Positions 34,129 to 46,649 of a stretch of DNA of 64,000 nt are shown one piece after another. The notes under the pieces were generated by a model that saw only the letters and a program-made list of their open reading frames with translations, ran no database searches and was not told where the DNA came from. The position numbers were made by a program, and so were the translations under genes. Positions within the stretch are counted from its first letter, which is position 1. Each line of letters starts with the position of its first letter. The DNA comes from Aurelia coerulea (taxonomy: Eukaryota; Cnidaria; Scyphozoa; Semaeostomeae; Ulmaridae), in assembly GCA_039566865.1 (NCBI GenBank), contig CM076959.1:1409501-1473500 (forward strand), in the 5' to 3' direction.

Positions 34129-34818
34129 CCCTATTTCAAAAATTTTAACACTGATTAAGGGGGTCAACACATGCCTTTAAATTGAGTGCTCCCCAAAATA
34201 AATACCTTTTAAGTCATAACTTTGGAACCACTGGCTCTATGACAATGAAGCACACATTGCTGAGCTTGTCTTGAAACAGGTATTCGTTTGATAAATAGTT
34301 TATTGATTTTTATGACTTCGTCGATAATTGGTTCCTGCGCATGCGTACAGACGAAAACATTGTTAGGCCTAATTTTTCGAAGAATGAGCAATATCATATG
34401 ATGCAGCAGGTCTTTTCATGTACGTTTAGCATTTTTGGCTATATTTTAAAGCAATTCATAATCAATTTTAGACAAAATCGCTCTTTTTTTGCGTACAAAA
34501 CAAATAAATGCTGACATCAGCAAAAAGATTAATGTTACGAAGCAAAACTTTCAAAAAAAAAATTATAAGGATATAATCCTTCCATGTTTCAAATCTCATA
34601 TCAATATATGTTATCGATTTTGAGATACAAAGCGACAAAGTCCATGTGGTTTTACACCCAAATTAGCAACATTTGCTGACGTCAGGACTTCATCACGTGA
34701 CATAAACAACAAAAATTACGCCACCTTGTCTGCCTTATCGTGTTTGTTACTTGTGCCAAGTTTCAAGTCTCTGGCACTTATGGTTCCTAGAGTTTCAAAA
34801 AGCCTAGTCTGGATAGGG
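34129..34818. mobile_element. Family B TTAA-flanked element, copy 1
   Basis: TTAA at 34125-34128 and 34819-34822 bound a 690-bp segment starting CCCTATTTC and ending CTAGTCTGGATAGGG. The right end matches that of copy 2 (CCGGTCCAGATAGGG). The left G/C hairpin of copy 2 is absent here, and the interiors are only weakly alike, so membership of one family is tentative. Confidence 0.5.
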
Positions 34819-34859
34819 TTAAATTTGGAAAAAGCGAAGTTTAAAGTCTTTCGCAGGTT

Positions 34860-35390
34860 TTTTTTCAGTTTAGTTCCTTTTATGTTAAAATTCCTCTACA
34901 TACAAAAACTCACAACAAATACAAAATATACTAAAAATTAAACTACAAAGAGACTTAAAATATTAATGAAATACAATTAACGAACACAATACAAGAAAAT
35001 GAGGGGGGATTTGCATGTAGGGAATTTCTTATAGGAGGAGCTCTCTCAATAGATAGACTAATCGAGGAGAAAGCACCCGACTTAGTTTAAAAAACATAGT
35101 TTATATTGAAAAAATATGTGAAGAATCAAATTGCGGAAAGACATCATTTGAAAACACTAAAATCTTTTCGACTGGTAGTTGATGGAAAACAAATGCAGTT
35201 TAACTTGACGATGAAAGTTGACTGAAGAATATGCCTGTTTGATCACGGTAGGAATATTGTTCCAAGATTTCGCACCTGCATACCTGACAGATTTCAAACC
35301 ATATTGCAGAGTATTTTTACGTGTCAGAAAAATGTCGCCTTTACATGCTTGCCTGGTATCATGTTGATGAACATGTGAAAGTAAATAAAA
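34860..35390 (-). pseudogene. LINE relic: ORF2 C-terminus and 3' UTR
   Basis: The minus strand from about 35390 to a stop at 35157-35159 reads HVHQHDTRQACKGDIFL, then LQYGLKSVRYAGAKSWNNIP and NFHRQVKLHLFS, the standard end of a CR1-group LINE protein (Tyr-Gly-Ala-Lys-x-Trp-Asn). It differs from the other relics, so it is another LINE lineage. The 3' UTR probably runs to about 34860. No reverse transcriptase domain remains. Confidence 0.6.
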
Positions 35391-35747
35391 AAACTCATGA
35401 AAACAAGAAGGGGAGATCCTTTTTTAGAATCCTTTTTTGAGGTTTCAGAAAAACTTGATTATTCAATTCTCTAATCAAAAGATTTTAGTGAAAATTCTTT
35501 GCCAATGATACTATGTGTTCATGGAGATACAAAACCAAATTTGAAGGCAAAGCTTTGCTGGATTTTCCTTGATGAATGAGGCTCAACATTTTGGTAGCCT
35601 ACTCGACAACAAACAGTCCATAATCAACAGGCAAAAGCAATAGAACTGGTGAAGTGTCTGCAAGCATCTCTCTTCGGGACTTCAAAAAGGAGGCGAACAA
35701 TTGAACGAATCATCAAATATTCCTTAGTTTTGTTCCCCGTCTGTTAA

Positions 35748-37864
35748 CCCTATCTGAACGGGGGGTCTAAAATAGCCCCCCCAGTTTTGTCTGGGTATCT
35801 TTTTTATGATAATATCTAGGCTAACTTTTTTCGTGACTTTTTCTAACTATCCTTTTCGCATCTTTCACCAAACTTTCTACAAGATATGTCATGTATTTTT
35901 GGAAATATAACAATTTTTTCAGAGAGTGGTTTTAATATCTTGTTTGTTTTACAGTCAAACCCAGGGGCGGATCCAGGTCCAAATCTGACGGGTGCCAAAG
36001 GGAGGCAGAAAAGAGGGTCCGGGGGCGAAGCCCCCGGGAAAATTTTTGGGGCCACGCCCTTTACTTTGGCTTAAAACGTGACCACGCCCTATATTTTGCT
36101 TGAAAGTTTGAATTCTCATTTTGAAAATCAATGACAATTTCTGTAAGAGTTTTCAGAAAATGGACAGTGTGAACTTTTTATTTCAATGAAAGTTTAGGAC
36201 AAACTGCAAAAACTACGGGGGACATGGCAAACTCCACAGTACTTTCACGATGAAAAACATGTCTCATTTGAAGGAAGGTGTTGGATTTCGTTCTAATATG
36301 GTAATGAATGGTGCATTCTTCATATCACAAAAGGGAAAAAACAAATTTATTCAAACCAAATATGTTTGGGAATTCGTGATTACAGCCATTATTCGTAAGA
36401 CAATCTACTGCTACAAAGCCCTTTTGTCCAACCGATATTCCGTACAAATATGATAAAACCTACCCAACAACAACTCGCAGTCAACAATTTCTAACTCATT
36501 TTGATTACTACCCATTTGTTGTTTCCAAAGTAAACATAAATCAAAGGTCTTGCCCAAGTCGTATGGTTAAATATTGATTTAGTTCATGGTAAAATAGCAG
36601 CATACACAAAATGAAGGGCCTACCGAGATTGCCTCACAGTCGCTGAGCTTTTCCTTTATAACTTCTGGTATCTACTGAAGCTTCGAAACAATCTTGGATT
36701 CGTTGATATATCTTAAGTCTTCCAAATCGAGACTTCTTTTCTACGTGGAACGGATAGCCTTACTTGCATCGTCGGCCTGGTTGTTGGCTTTGAGAACATT
36801 GGCCGCCATGTTCTTGCGCGGCATTCTGTTTTGTAAGCAGTTTGTTCTTCATCTGGTGATTGGCTAATGGTCCAGTCATTTCTATCAGACGTTCTCCTAT
36901 TGGCTTGCACCCCTCAAGGTTCTTTCCGATTGGCTTGCACCCCTCAGTTTCAAACTACGGGTGCTCCCGCCAATTTCAAGCAACCCTCATGCAGCTCTCT
37001 GATTGGTTTGCACCAAGGCGCCTTCCTTACGCGAGTTGCCCTGTGCCTGCCTCCGCAAGAGGATTTGGGAATGGAAACGCGGAGATTCCCCCTATGAATA
37101 AAGACTTTTTGTTTGCGACGATCAAAGCTGCAGGAGGATGCCCTACGACAAATTTACCATCGATGAATGGGGCTCAAGGGGTAGGGGGGGGGGGCGGGCT
37201 GAGAAATGAGAATACGGTGATTTCATGAAAATTTATCATTCAACGATTTTAACGAGTAATAATTTAAATAATACTTCACAACAGAAGATTGTTGGAATCT
37301 TGCCTTTCCCAAAATTAAATGACTTCCTTGCAACTCTGACAGGTGCTTGCGCACCCGTTGCACCCCCCTGGATCCGCCCCTGAAACCCTTCATAACGTCA
37401 AACTAACATAGTTCTTGACAGAATTGAGACAAATGGATGAAATTTTCAGAGCAACCATAAATCAAAAATACAATATGGAAATAACCTTTTTTTGGGGTTT
37501 CATTTGTTTTACGATAAGTATAAGTTTATAAATTTCATAATTTTTTCAGAAATTATGTTTTTCATAAACTTTGGTATTTTATCGATCAAGTAAAGTTATA
37601 AAAAGCATAATATTTCTCTGAAGAAGGTTTTTACATTTAGATCTGTAAGGGTACTGTTTTTGGCCTAAAAAATTGATGACGTCATCAAAAATACAACAAT
37701 TAGGGTAAAATAAATTAGATATTCGGAAGTTTCACATTAATTTACACATTATGACCAAATTTCATCTTTCTAGCCCTTGTCAATTCAGAGTTCTGAGGGG
37801 GGGGGGCTAATTTAGCCCCTCCCTCGGCCTGAGGATGCTAAATAAAAGCCCGGTCCAGATAGGG
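35748..37864. mobile_element. Family B TTAA-flanked element, copy 2, interrupted by a hAT-like element
   Basis: TTAA at 35744-35747 and 37865-37868. Ends CCCTATCTGAACGGGG and, in inverse, CCCTATCTGGACCGGG. Hairpins GGGGGGTCTAAAATAGCCCC at 35760 and GGGGGCTAATTTAGCCCC near 37801 lie just inside both ends. After removal of the 1421-bp nested element and one AAACC, about 691 bp remain, almost the same length as copy 1. Confidence 0.65.
35962..37382. mobile_element. hAT-like non-autonomous element, 1421 bp
   Basis: Perfect 16-bp terminal inverted repeats CAGGGGCGGATCCAGG. AAACC flanks both sides (35957-35961 and 37383-37387). CAGGGGCGG ends are widespread in hAT elements, most of which make 8-bp duplications; a 5-bp one fits a minority of hAT lineages. 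Inside, CTATTGGCTTGCACCCCTCA is tandemly repeated at about 36896-36950. Open frames at 36713-37228 show no transposase motif. Confidence 0.65.
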
Positions 37865-37868
37865 TTAA

Positions 37869-38092
37869 GTATTTATCAGTAGTTAATTGTATGTGTAGCT
37901 ATTTGTTGTTGTTTTATTTAATCTTAATTGATTTGCATGTCTTTATATTAATGGCCACGGGCGTAGTCATTGTCTTTTGTTGCCTGTGGTATCGCACCTG
38001 CATCGTAGTACAGTAATTAGAAAGTATAGTAGGTAACATGTAATGTAACCTTTTTGGATAAAAAATAAAAAAATTCCTCTCGTTTTTCTGTT
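37869..38092. repeat. Dispersed repeat R, copy 1
   Basis: Shares TTAATGGCCACGGG, AGTCATTGTCTTTTG and CAGTAATTA..AAGTATAGTAG with 41900-42112, in the same orientation. Both copies end in A-rich sequence, so they may be 3' ends of a retroelement. Confidence 0.5.
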
Positions 38093-38254
38093 TTTATCTA
38101 TTGTCATATATTGTGGATTGTAATTTAGTTTAGTTAGATTAATATATGTTTTATACATTGTGAATCATCAGTTTGTAAGTCTTTAGCATACCCCCCTGTA
38201 AATCAATTATTATAGCAGAGGGGCTTTCATGGGTTAAAGAGATAAAATCAAATC

Positions 38255-39024
38255 AATCAATCAATCAATTAATCATTCATTCATTCATTCATTCATTCAA
38301 TCAATCATTCAATCATTCAATCATTCAATCATTCAATCATTCAATCAATCAATCATTCAATCATTCAATCATTCAATCAATCAATCATTCAATCATTCAA
38401 TCATTCAATCATTAAATCATTAAATCATTCAATCAATCAATCAATCAATCATTTAATCAGTCAATCAATCAATCATTCAATCAATCAATCATTCAATCAT
38501 TCAATCATTCAATCATTCAATCATTCAATCATTCAATCATTCAATCATTCAATCATTCAATCATTCAATCATTCAATCAATCAATCAATCATTCAATCAT
38601 TCAATGATTCAATCAATCAATCATTCATTCAATCATTCAATCATTCAATCATTCAATCATTCAATCAATCAATCAATCAATCATTCAATCATTCAATCAT
38701 TCAATCATTCAATCATTCAATCATTCAATCATTCAATCATTCAATCATTCAATCATTCAATCATTCAATCAATCAATCAATCATTCAATTATTCAATCAT
38801 TCAATCATTCAATCATTCAATCAATCAATCAATCAATCATTCAATCATTCAATCATTCAATCATTCAATCATTCAATCAATCAATCAATCATTCAATTAT
38901 TCAATCATTCAATCATTCAATCATTCAATCATTCAATCATTCAATCAATCAATCAATCAATCAATCATTCAATCATTCAATCATTCAATCATTCAATCGT
39001 TCAATCATTCAATCAATCAATCAA
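38255..39024. repeat. (ATTCAATC)n / (AATC)n microsatellite
   Basis: About 770 bases of ATTCAATC mixed with AATC and ATTC units in blocks. A 142-codon frame through it (38604-39032) encodes Ile-Gln-Ser-Phe-Asn-His repeats and is a by-product of the array. It begins beside the 3' end of a minus-strand LINE relic. Confidence 0.9.
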
Positions 39025-39075
39025 GTCACTAAATTCGTGAATTTTATTGTCATGTTATCAGCCGTTGATTTCTAG

Positions 39076-39478
39076 TAAAATGTTTCATTTCATTTTCATT
39101 GTTCATTTTATAATATTTATACAGGGTAAGTGTTCAATGTAAAATACCAAAATTGATTTACAAACTGCCCTGTTAAAAGAAAGAAAAAAGCAACTTACAA
39201 TATCAAGATAAAAACTGATATATAAGTATTAAAAGTCAAAAGGAAAAGTATGATTATGTACAGGATCTGGCATTTTTCAATGACGATTTCAATTGTGTGA
39301 AACTACTGGCCATCCTATTTTCTCTTTTTAGTTTGTTCCAAAGCTTGGTCCCTCTATATGAGAAGCATTTTTGGCCACATGTGGTTTTTAGACATGGTAC
39401 ATAAAGGTCTGTGCTGGTATTACGAAGCTGTCTAGCGCTGGTTTCTGATAACTTTCTCAGGCACAAGGTTTCTTCCAC
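39076..39478 (-). pseudogene. LINE relic: ORF2 C-terminus and 3' end
   Basis: Minus-strand frame from 39478 to 39254 carries LRNTSTDLYVP, FSYRGTKLWNKLKRE and FTQLKSSLKN, the terminal signature of CR1-type LINE proteins. Downstream, the minus strand continues to an ATGAAA-rich tail at about 39076-39105. It is 5'-truncated. Confidence 0.6.
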
Positions 39479-39479
39479 G

Positions 39480-39977
39480 TGCCACTCCCCCGCAACGCAA
39501 CAAGTTATAGCTTAGTCCTAAAGCACTCAAAGATCTGGTTTAGAGATAAAGGTATCAACAAACAGGTTATTTCTGTTCAGAATAGTTATCAAGGATTATT
39601 CTCGAAATTAATTCAGAGTAATTAAAGCTGAATTTTGTTCACTCGGCTCGCCCAAATAATTCAACTTCTTCTGGGACACCCGAAAGCATCTTCAGATCCG
39701 ACGATCGACTCTGGTATCGTGGCCTTTCCTTGTTGGAATTATTTTATCTATCAATTTCAGAGCTGATTTCTTTTACACCACAGCTGAGATCCGCTATCTT
39801 GAGCTAAAAGAGATAATCGGGTTTTGTTCGGAATAACAAATCTTCAAGATAGCGGACAATTTTTCTGTGCATGTTAGATAACTGACAGCGAGAATGTGTT
39901 AAGCATAGCAAATATTTGTAAGGGTGGGCAGTGAAGATATGGATATATTAACTATGCTTTAGCTCTATTTTCAGCAG
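39480..39977. other. Decayed mariner-like arm, otherwise featureless
   Basis: 39530-39676 resembles the right arms of families E and G (ATCAACAAACAGGTTATTT, later CTTCTGGGACACCCG), but is badly decayed. No gene. Confidence 0.35.
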
Positions 39978-40310
39978 GGATGTTCCCTGGAGGGGGGGGG
40001 GGTACTTGACCTAAATTTGTACGGGGTGTGCCCACGAAAAAATTTGTCCTTGCTTCAAACTTTTTCGCTCCAAATGATAACGGATTATGGAAAAAAACGG
40101 TTTAGAGGTATACTCCAAAACATGAAAATTTGACCGAAAAGCGACCCGACGTAAACAATTTCTCCCTTCGGCATGTTTTGACAACCTGCTCTAGAAAAAT
40201 TGCGTTATTTTGACACCCCGTACTTAAAAAAAATTGGTGAATACGATGCCCTTAAAAAAGGCACATCCCCGTCGGACAAATACTAAGTACCCCCTCCCCC
40301 CGGGTGATAT
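39978..40310. mobile_element. Family T G-run/C-run element, copy 2
   Basis: Left GGAGGGGGGGGGGTACTTGA and right AAGTACCCCCTCCCCCCGGG are inverse to each other. Interior starts CCTAAATTTGTACGGGGTGT. No conserved ORF. Related to 20545-20880 and 61083-61512. Confidence 0.6.
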
Positions 40311-40743
40311 TCATATGGATTTTTTAACAGGGGAACTACGCCCCCTCATTATCGCCCCAACTGTAGCCCAACTACAAAGACAACCAGGAAAGAATATATT
40401 TCAATTGTGGACATGTTATGAAGGTATTCCCGAAAGCCGCCTTCTATAAATGATTCAAAACAACATTAAAATCATTTGTCTGGCTCACAGTCATGCGTTT
40501 TACGTGCTTTAGCAAGTATTATCCGATTAGGAGTACAGAATCCGAAAAAGCATGGGAGACCGCACTTTCTAGGAAAGTGCAGGAAAACTGTTCAGAGCAA
40601 ACTTCTTCTGTTGAAATTTATTTGAAAACAGTCCTAATTACTTGCGACAAACGACAAATGTTTGTAACATCGCGTTATATTTTTGCCTTCGTGGAAAACC
40701 AGTTTAGGTCATTCTGCTTTCCGCTCTGATGAGCACGGAAAGC

Positions 40744-41256
40744 AGCATAGGTTCAACTCAGCGTAAAGCGGTGGCTGTAAAACTCTATGCTCAATTTCTT
40801 CTGCTTGAATGGCTTGAAAGAAACTTTAGATGTTTATCAATAATTTTAGCGTTTAACTTTTCAAGAGCCTGTGTATATTCTCGAAATTACAGCGTATCTT
40901 ACATTTCAACTCATATAAGGATGTGACGTCATCAAATTTCTAAATCATAAACCAGAAGAGTGACTGACTTTTGCTTGATACCATATTGTAGACATCCATA
41001 AACTATGGCTTTCTACGAAATTGTTTCATGTTTCGTCAAACAGTTGAGAAATTATGATGGTTTTAAGTTTTTTTTTAATTTTTCTTGAATTCTTGAAGGA
41101 GAAGGAAAACACTCCAAAGCAGAAAATGTTGAAGATTTCAGAAAAGTCCAACAGTAGAATTATAGAGGATAGCTAGAATTTCTTTGAAGTCATTCAGTTC
41201 AAAGAAATAGGTCACTGAATTTTACACCGACATTTTTAAAGATTTCGAACCTATGC
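40744..41256. mobile_element. Inverted-repeat MITE family M, copy 2
   Basis: Starts GCATAGGTTC and ends GAACCTATGCT. The interior matches copy 1 (19974-20497) in inverse, including TGACGTCATCAAATTTCTAA. The left arm is more decayed than the right. Confidence 0.65.
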
Positions 41257-41899
41257 TATGGAAAGCTGATTTTAGAAATCCTCCTCCGTAGAAATGAACT
41301 AATTGCTCTGGAATGAATCCATTTTCTGTATGAAGTATGGTATTGCTTATATTCTAAGCAATCGAAAGATAACAGTAAACAAAGCTGTTTGTTTTCACGA
41401 CTTTGGAGAAGTCTCATCTCAAAATATTTGAATTGTTTCAGAAAAAATTATTATCTTGCCCGCTCATGTAAAGATTTTGAAAAAGCAACTTTACTGCTCA
41501 TACGATGTATTTACGAAAAGGCATACCAAGGCAACAGCTTGGCCAGGTTTTCCGCAAAAATTATAAAATTTGGTAGCATACTCGGCACTTGACAGCAAGC
41601 ACTAGAGTCACTGGTCAATCAACTATCGATGATCAAATGCAAACTAATTCGCGAAGCACTTGCAGGCATGTGCCCAATGAATCACAGAAAGTAATCTCAG
41701 ATTAATGACACTGGGAACCAGAATCAGAAACCGTTACCAAACAGCATATGCGTAGTGTGTTGGGAGGTGGGGACTCTGGGGAGAAATCAGTGACGGTAGC
41801 AACTGCTGTCGCTGTGGTTCTCTCGTCCGGGGTTCCTGTTGTTCGGCATCATGCGCCTATGCTGGCCTGGCATCCAATGTGAAACAGATTCTAGTATTT

Positions 41900-42112
41900 A
41901 TCATTAATTAATCGTATTCGTAGCTTTTAGTGTTGTTAGTTTAATTTTTAATCTATCTGCATGTATTTATGTTAATGGCCACGGGGATAGTCATTGTCTT
42001 TTGCTACCTGTGGTGTCGTCCCTGTAGTGTTGTATAATCGTACAGTAATTAAAAAAGTATAGTAGATTTAGATGTAACATGTATTGTAACATTTCAAATG
42101 AAAATATAAAAA
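41900..42112. repeat. Dispersed repeat R, copy 2
   Basis: Same sequence as 37869-38092, ending AAAATATAAAAAAAACG. Possible retroelement 3' end. Confidence 0.5.
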
Positions 42113-43263
42113 AAACGAGTCAGCATTATTTCGAGATTGATAGCGCAATTTCTGGGGACCATGCTTTTTTATTATAGGAAACTCCCTTGTTATCATGAAA
42201 CATATCCCTCCATTGATATCACTTATTGATTAAATTATGATTTCTAAGCACCTATACTGTGAGCACCACTGGCAAACTGGGTGCCTATTGAGTGCCAAAA
42301 TTCCTTCGGAAAAATAAATTCGTCGAAAAGAAGGCAATAGGATCAACGGTAGAGCTAAACTCTTTACATAAAATGATCATAAATGATACAACAGTTTAAA
42401 TCACGTTTCAAAATTACCATTGGTATCATATTTTTATCTAAAGCTTCCTTTTTGCTGAATAATGAAAGAAAATTCATATCTATAAGTTGTTATTATTTTA
42501 TATTTCAAAACAAAAAGGTATGCACTATGTTTAATTTTTTCCCTAGATCTAAATTATCACATATTTCACATACCATAGCCCCATTCCCGCCCACCCATAG
42601 TTCTTTAGATATAAACCTTACTTAGCTCGAATGACTTTCTGGCATTTGCGTCGTTAGAGTTAGCAAAAAGATAGTAAATTGAATGCAAAATGTAATACCT
42701 CTTACTCTACTGGTCACAACTCATTAGTTTTTTAGAAAATCTTTTGCAGCTGCAAATTCTAAAAACGAGTACTTAGGCCTATTATCACGGATCAGCAGTG
42801 CAGCTAGGTGAGGTCCATATTTGTGGTGGGTTCTCTATCTCAGCAGCTGCAGCAAGTTGTTTTAAACAAATCCCAATTTTTCATGCTTCTCCTTACCTTT
42901 TTGTAGAAGCGGAATGCCTTTGTGACTCGTCCCAAATGTATCTTAGCCAAGATTGTAGTCTGGTGATATCAAAGATCTCTGTTGGTCAATATTCTACAGG
43001 CTCGCTGGGAGTAGCTTGTTTACAATCTCATAAACCATCAACGCTTAACGCTTCGCCATTTTTTATAGGCCGTTGGTCCTTGAATCTTGCAGGCTCAATA
43101 ATAATTGAAGGGGCTCTGTTTTGGAAACGTTGAACTGTTTGAAAATCACATGAAGAAATGTTGCCCAATATTACTTTTGCGTAGCATATGTGACTCTCAA
43201 CAAGAGCGTGATGTATGTCACATACCTTTGATTGTGACAGAGCTGCCAGAGCTGGTCCACTTA
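42113..43263. other. No recognisable feature
   Basis: About 1.15 kb before the satellite. Open frames of 80-111 codons (42383-42625, 42798-43133) show no known domain. Confidence 0.35.
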
Positions 43264-46200
43264 CCTTACATTGGCATTTCAGATTTATTAGATGTCTCCT
43301 ATTTAAAAGGGATCGCCTGAAATTGTCTTATGTACCTTGCCTAACAAGGCCAGGTCAGCCCTCTTCATTTAATCTGTATCAAGCAGGTCTTTTTCTCAAA
43401 GTCCAGATGCGGGTCAAATCACGTTCACAATGTAGTACCTCCCCCCCCCCCCCCCCGGGATCAGTCCACAGCTTCGGAATGCAAGCCTATTAATCATTCC
43501 CTGTCATTGCGGCCTCTGCTTCACAAAAGTTACCGTTATTTACCTGAAAACATTGCTTGCATTGACAGCTGATATGCTAATATCATCCATTAATTGATTA
43601 TGATGAAACAGTACATTTCATAATTGTTCAAAGTAATGATTGGCCTCAAGAAAGCAGCTTACAGCTCTGCATGAGATGATAATTCATTCACAGTAAGCTT
43701 TGCCAATTGTAGCTAAATTACAGTTAATTACAGTTAAATACAAATGTTTGTGCTTTTCTGCCTAGGCCCTTATCGAAACGAGGCAGTCATAATCATTTCA
43801 AAATAATGGCGTTTGATTATGAGTCGTTGTTAAGAGCGTCCGGCAGTATTTCAATAGCGATAACTACGACCATATCATCAGTCTACCTTACATTGGCATT
43901 TCAGATTTATTAGATGTCTCCTATTGAAAAAGGATCGCCTGAAATTGTCTTATGTACCTTGCCTAACAAGGCCAGGTCAGCCCTCTTCATTTAATCTGTA
44001 TCAAGCAGGTCTTTTTCTCAAAGTCCAGATGCGGGTCAAATCACGTTCACAATGTAGTACCTCCCCCCCCCCCCCCCCCCCGGGATCAGTCCACAGCTTC
44101 GGAATGCAAGCCTATTAATCATTCCCTGTTATTGCGGCCTCTGCTTCACAAAAATTACCGTTATTTACCTGAAAACATTGCTTGCATTGACAGCTGATAT
44201 GCTAATATCATCCATTAATTGATTATGATGAAACAGTACATTTCATAATTGTTCAAAGTAATGATTGGCCTCAAGAAAGCAGCTTACAGCTCTGCATGAG
44301 ATGATAATTCATTCACAGTAAGCTTTGCCAATTGTAGCTAAATTACAGTTAATTACAGTTAAATACAAATGTTTGTGCTTTTCTGCCTAGGCCCTTATCG
44401 AAACGAGGCAGTCATAATCATTTCAAAATAATGGCGTTTGATTATGAGTCGTTGTTAAGAGCGTCCGGCAGTATTTCAATAGCGATAACTACGACCATAT
44501 CATCAGTCTACCTTACATTGGCATTTCAGATTTATTAGATGTCTCCTATTGAAAAAGGATCGCCTGAAATTGTCTTATGTACCTTGCCTAACAAGGCCAG
44601 GTCAGCCCTCTTCATTTAATCTGTATTAAGCAGGTCTTTTTCTCAAAGTCCAGATGCGGGTCAAATCACGTTCACAATGTAGTACCTCCGCCCCCCCCCC
44701 CCCCCCGGGATCAGTCCACAGCTTCGGAATGCAAGCCTATTAATCATTCCCTGTCATTGCGGCCTCTGCTTCACAAAAGTTACCGTTATTTACCTGAAAA
44801 CATTGCTTGCATTGACAGCTGATATGCTAATATCATCCATTAATTGATTATGATGAAACAGTACATTTCATAATTGTTCAAAGTAATGATTGGCCTCAAG
44901 AAAGCAGCTTACAGCTCTGCATGAGATGATAATTCATTCACAGTAAGCTTTGCCAATTGTAGCTAAATTACAGTTAATTACAGTTAAATACAAATGTTTG
45001 TGCTTTTCTGCCTAGGCCCTTATCGAAACGAGGCAGTCATAATCATTTCAAAATAATGGCGTTTGATTATGAGTCGTTGTTAAGAGCGTCCGGCAGTATT
45101 TCAATAGCGATAACTACGACCATATCATCAGTCTACCTTACATTGGCATTTCAGATTTATTAGATGTCTCCTATTGAAAAAGGATCGCCTGAAATTGTCT
45201 TATGTACCTTGCCTAACAAGGCCAGGTCAGCCCTCTTCATTTAATCTGTATCAAGCAGGTCTTTTTCTCAAAGTCCAGATGCGGGTCAAATCACGTTCAC
45301 AATGTTGTACCTCCCCCCCCCCCCCCCCCCGGGATCAGTCCACAGCTTCGGAATGCAAGCCTATTAATCATTCCCTGTTATTGCGGCCTCTGCTTCACAA
45401 AAGTTACCGTTATTTACCTGAAAACATTGCTTGCATTGACAGCTGATATGCTAATATCATCCATTAATTGATTATGATGAAACAGTACATTTCATAATTG
45501 TTCAAAGTAATGATTGGCCTCAAGAAAGCAGCTTACAGCTCTGCATGAGATGATAATTCATTCACAGTAAGCTTTGCCAATTGTAGCTAAATTACAGTTA
45601 ATTACAGTTAAATTCAAATGTTTGTGCTTTTCTGCCTAGGCCCTTATCGAAACGAGGCAGTCATAATCATTTCAAAATAATGGCGTTTGATTATGAGTCG
45701 TTGTTAAGAGCGTCCGGCAGTATTTCAATAGCGATAACTACGACCATATCATCAGTCTACCTTACATTGGCATTTCAGATTTATTAGATGTCTCCTATTG
45801 AAAAAGGATCGCCTGAAATTGTCTTATGTACCTTGCCTAACAAGGCCAGGTCAGCCCTCTTCATTTAATCTGTATTAAGCAGGTCTTTTTCTCAAAGTCC
45901 AGATGCGGGTCAAATCACGTTCACAATGTAGTACCTCCGCTTGCATTGACCCCCCCCCCCCCGGGATCAGTCCACAGCTTCGGAATGCAAGCCTATTAAT
46001 CATTCAGTATTTCAATAGCCTGTTATGTACCTTGCCTGCAATGTAGTACCTCCCCCCCCCCCCCCCCCGGATCAGTCCACAGCTTCGGAATGCAAGCCTA
46101 TTAATCATTCCCTGTTATTGCGGCCTCTGCTTCACAAAAATTACCGTTATTTACCTGAAAACATTGCTTGCATTGACAGCTGATATGCTAATATCATCCA

Positions 46201-46340
46201 TTAATTGATTATGATGAAACAGTACATTTCATAATTGTTCAAAGTAATGATTGGCCTCAAGAAAGCAGCTTACAGCTCTGCATGAGATGATAATTCATTC
46301 ACAGTAAGCTTTGCCAATTGTAGCTAAATTACAGTTAATC
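43264..46340 (+). repeat. Satellite array, unit 622-625 bp, about five copies
   Basis: Units begin CCTTACATTGGCATTTCAG at 43264, 43886, 44511, 45136 and 45760. Copies differ by very few bases; most length variation is in a poly-C run of about 14-18. The last third of each unit is a family D element (GGCGTTTGATTATGAGTCGT and onward). The fifth unit is rearranged: near 45938-46075 short pieces are duplicated and joined. The array fades into diverged partial copies up to 46640. Open frames repeated in each unit are not genes. Confidence 0.9.
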
Positions 46341-46649
46341 AGGCCTACAACTTGCTGTGCCCGATTGCTAAATTGCAAATTCGGCTTTATAATTACGAAA
46401 GTACGTAAGAAAAGTGTTATATAACATTGCTTGGGATTAACGTGATACTCTCATTTTCTATTTTATGAGATGGTAATGCATTCACAGTGTCCTTGTAAAT
46501 ACTAACTAAAATACAGTTAATTAGGCCCACACCTCGCCATGCCCGATTGTAAACTTACAAATGGAGCGCATTGGCTGAAAAAACAAAGTGAGAAAATTGC
46601 CATATAACATAGCTTGCAATTAGCAAAATGCATTCATTTGCTATCTTAA

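Noticed and set aside
36713..37228. ORFs within the hAT-like element as a transposase
   Set aside because: Frames are short, on both strands, and follow a local tandem repeat; no hAT C-terminal motif.
38604..39032. 142-codon frame in the ATTCAATC array
   Set aside because: Product of the microsatellite; no unique sequence or domain.
43924..45446. Repeated small proteins beginning MKKDRLKLSYVPC
   Set aside because: The same short frame in each satellite unit, ending in the poly-C run; no sign of a gene.
43264..46340. CRISPR array
   Set aside because: Units are over 600 bp without spacer/repeat alternation, and the sequence is eukaryotic.
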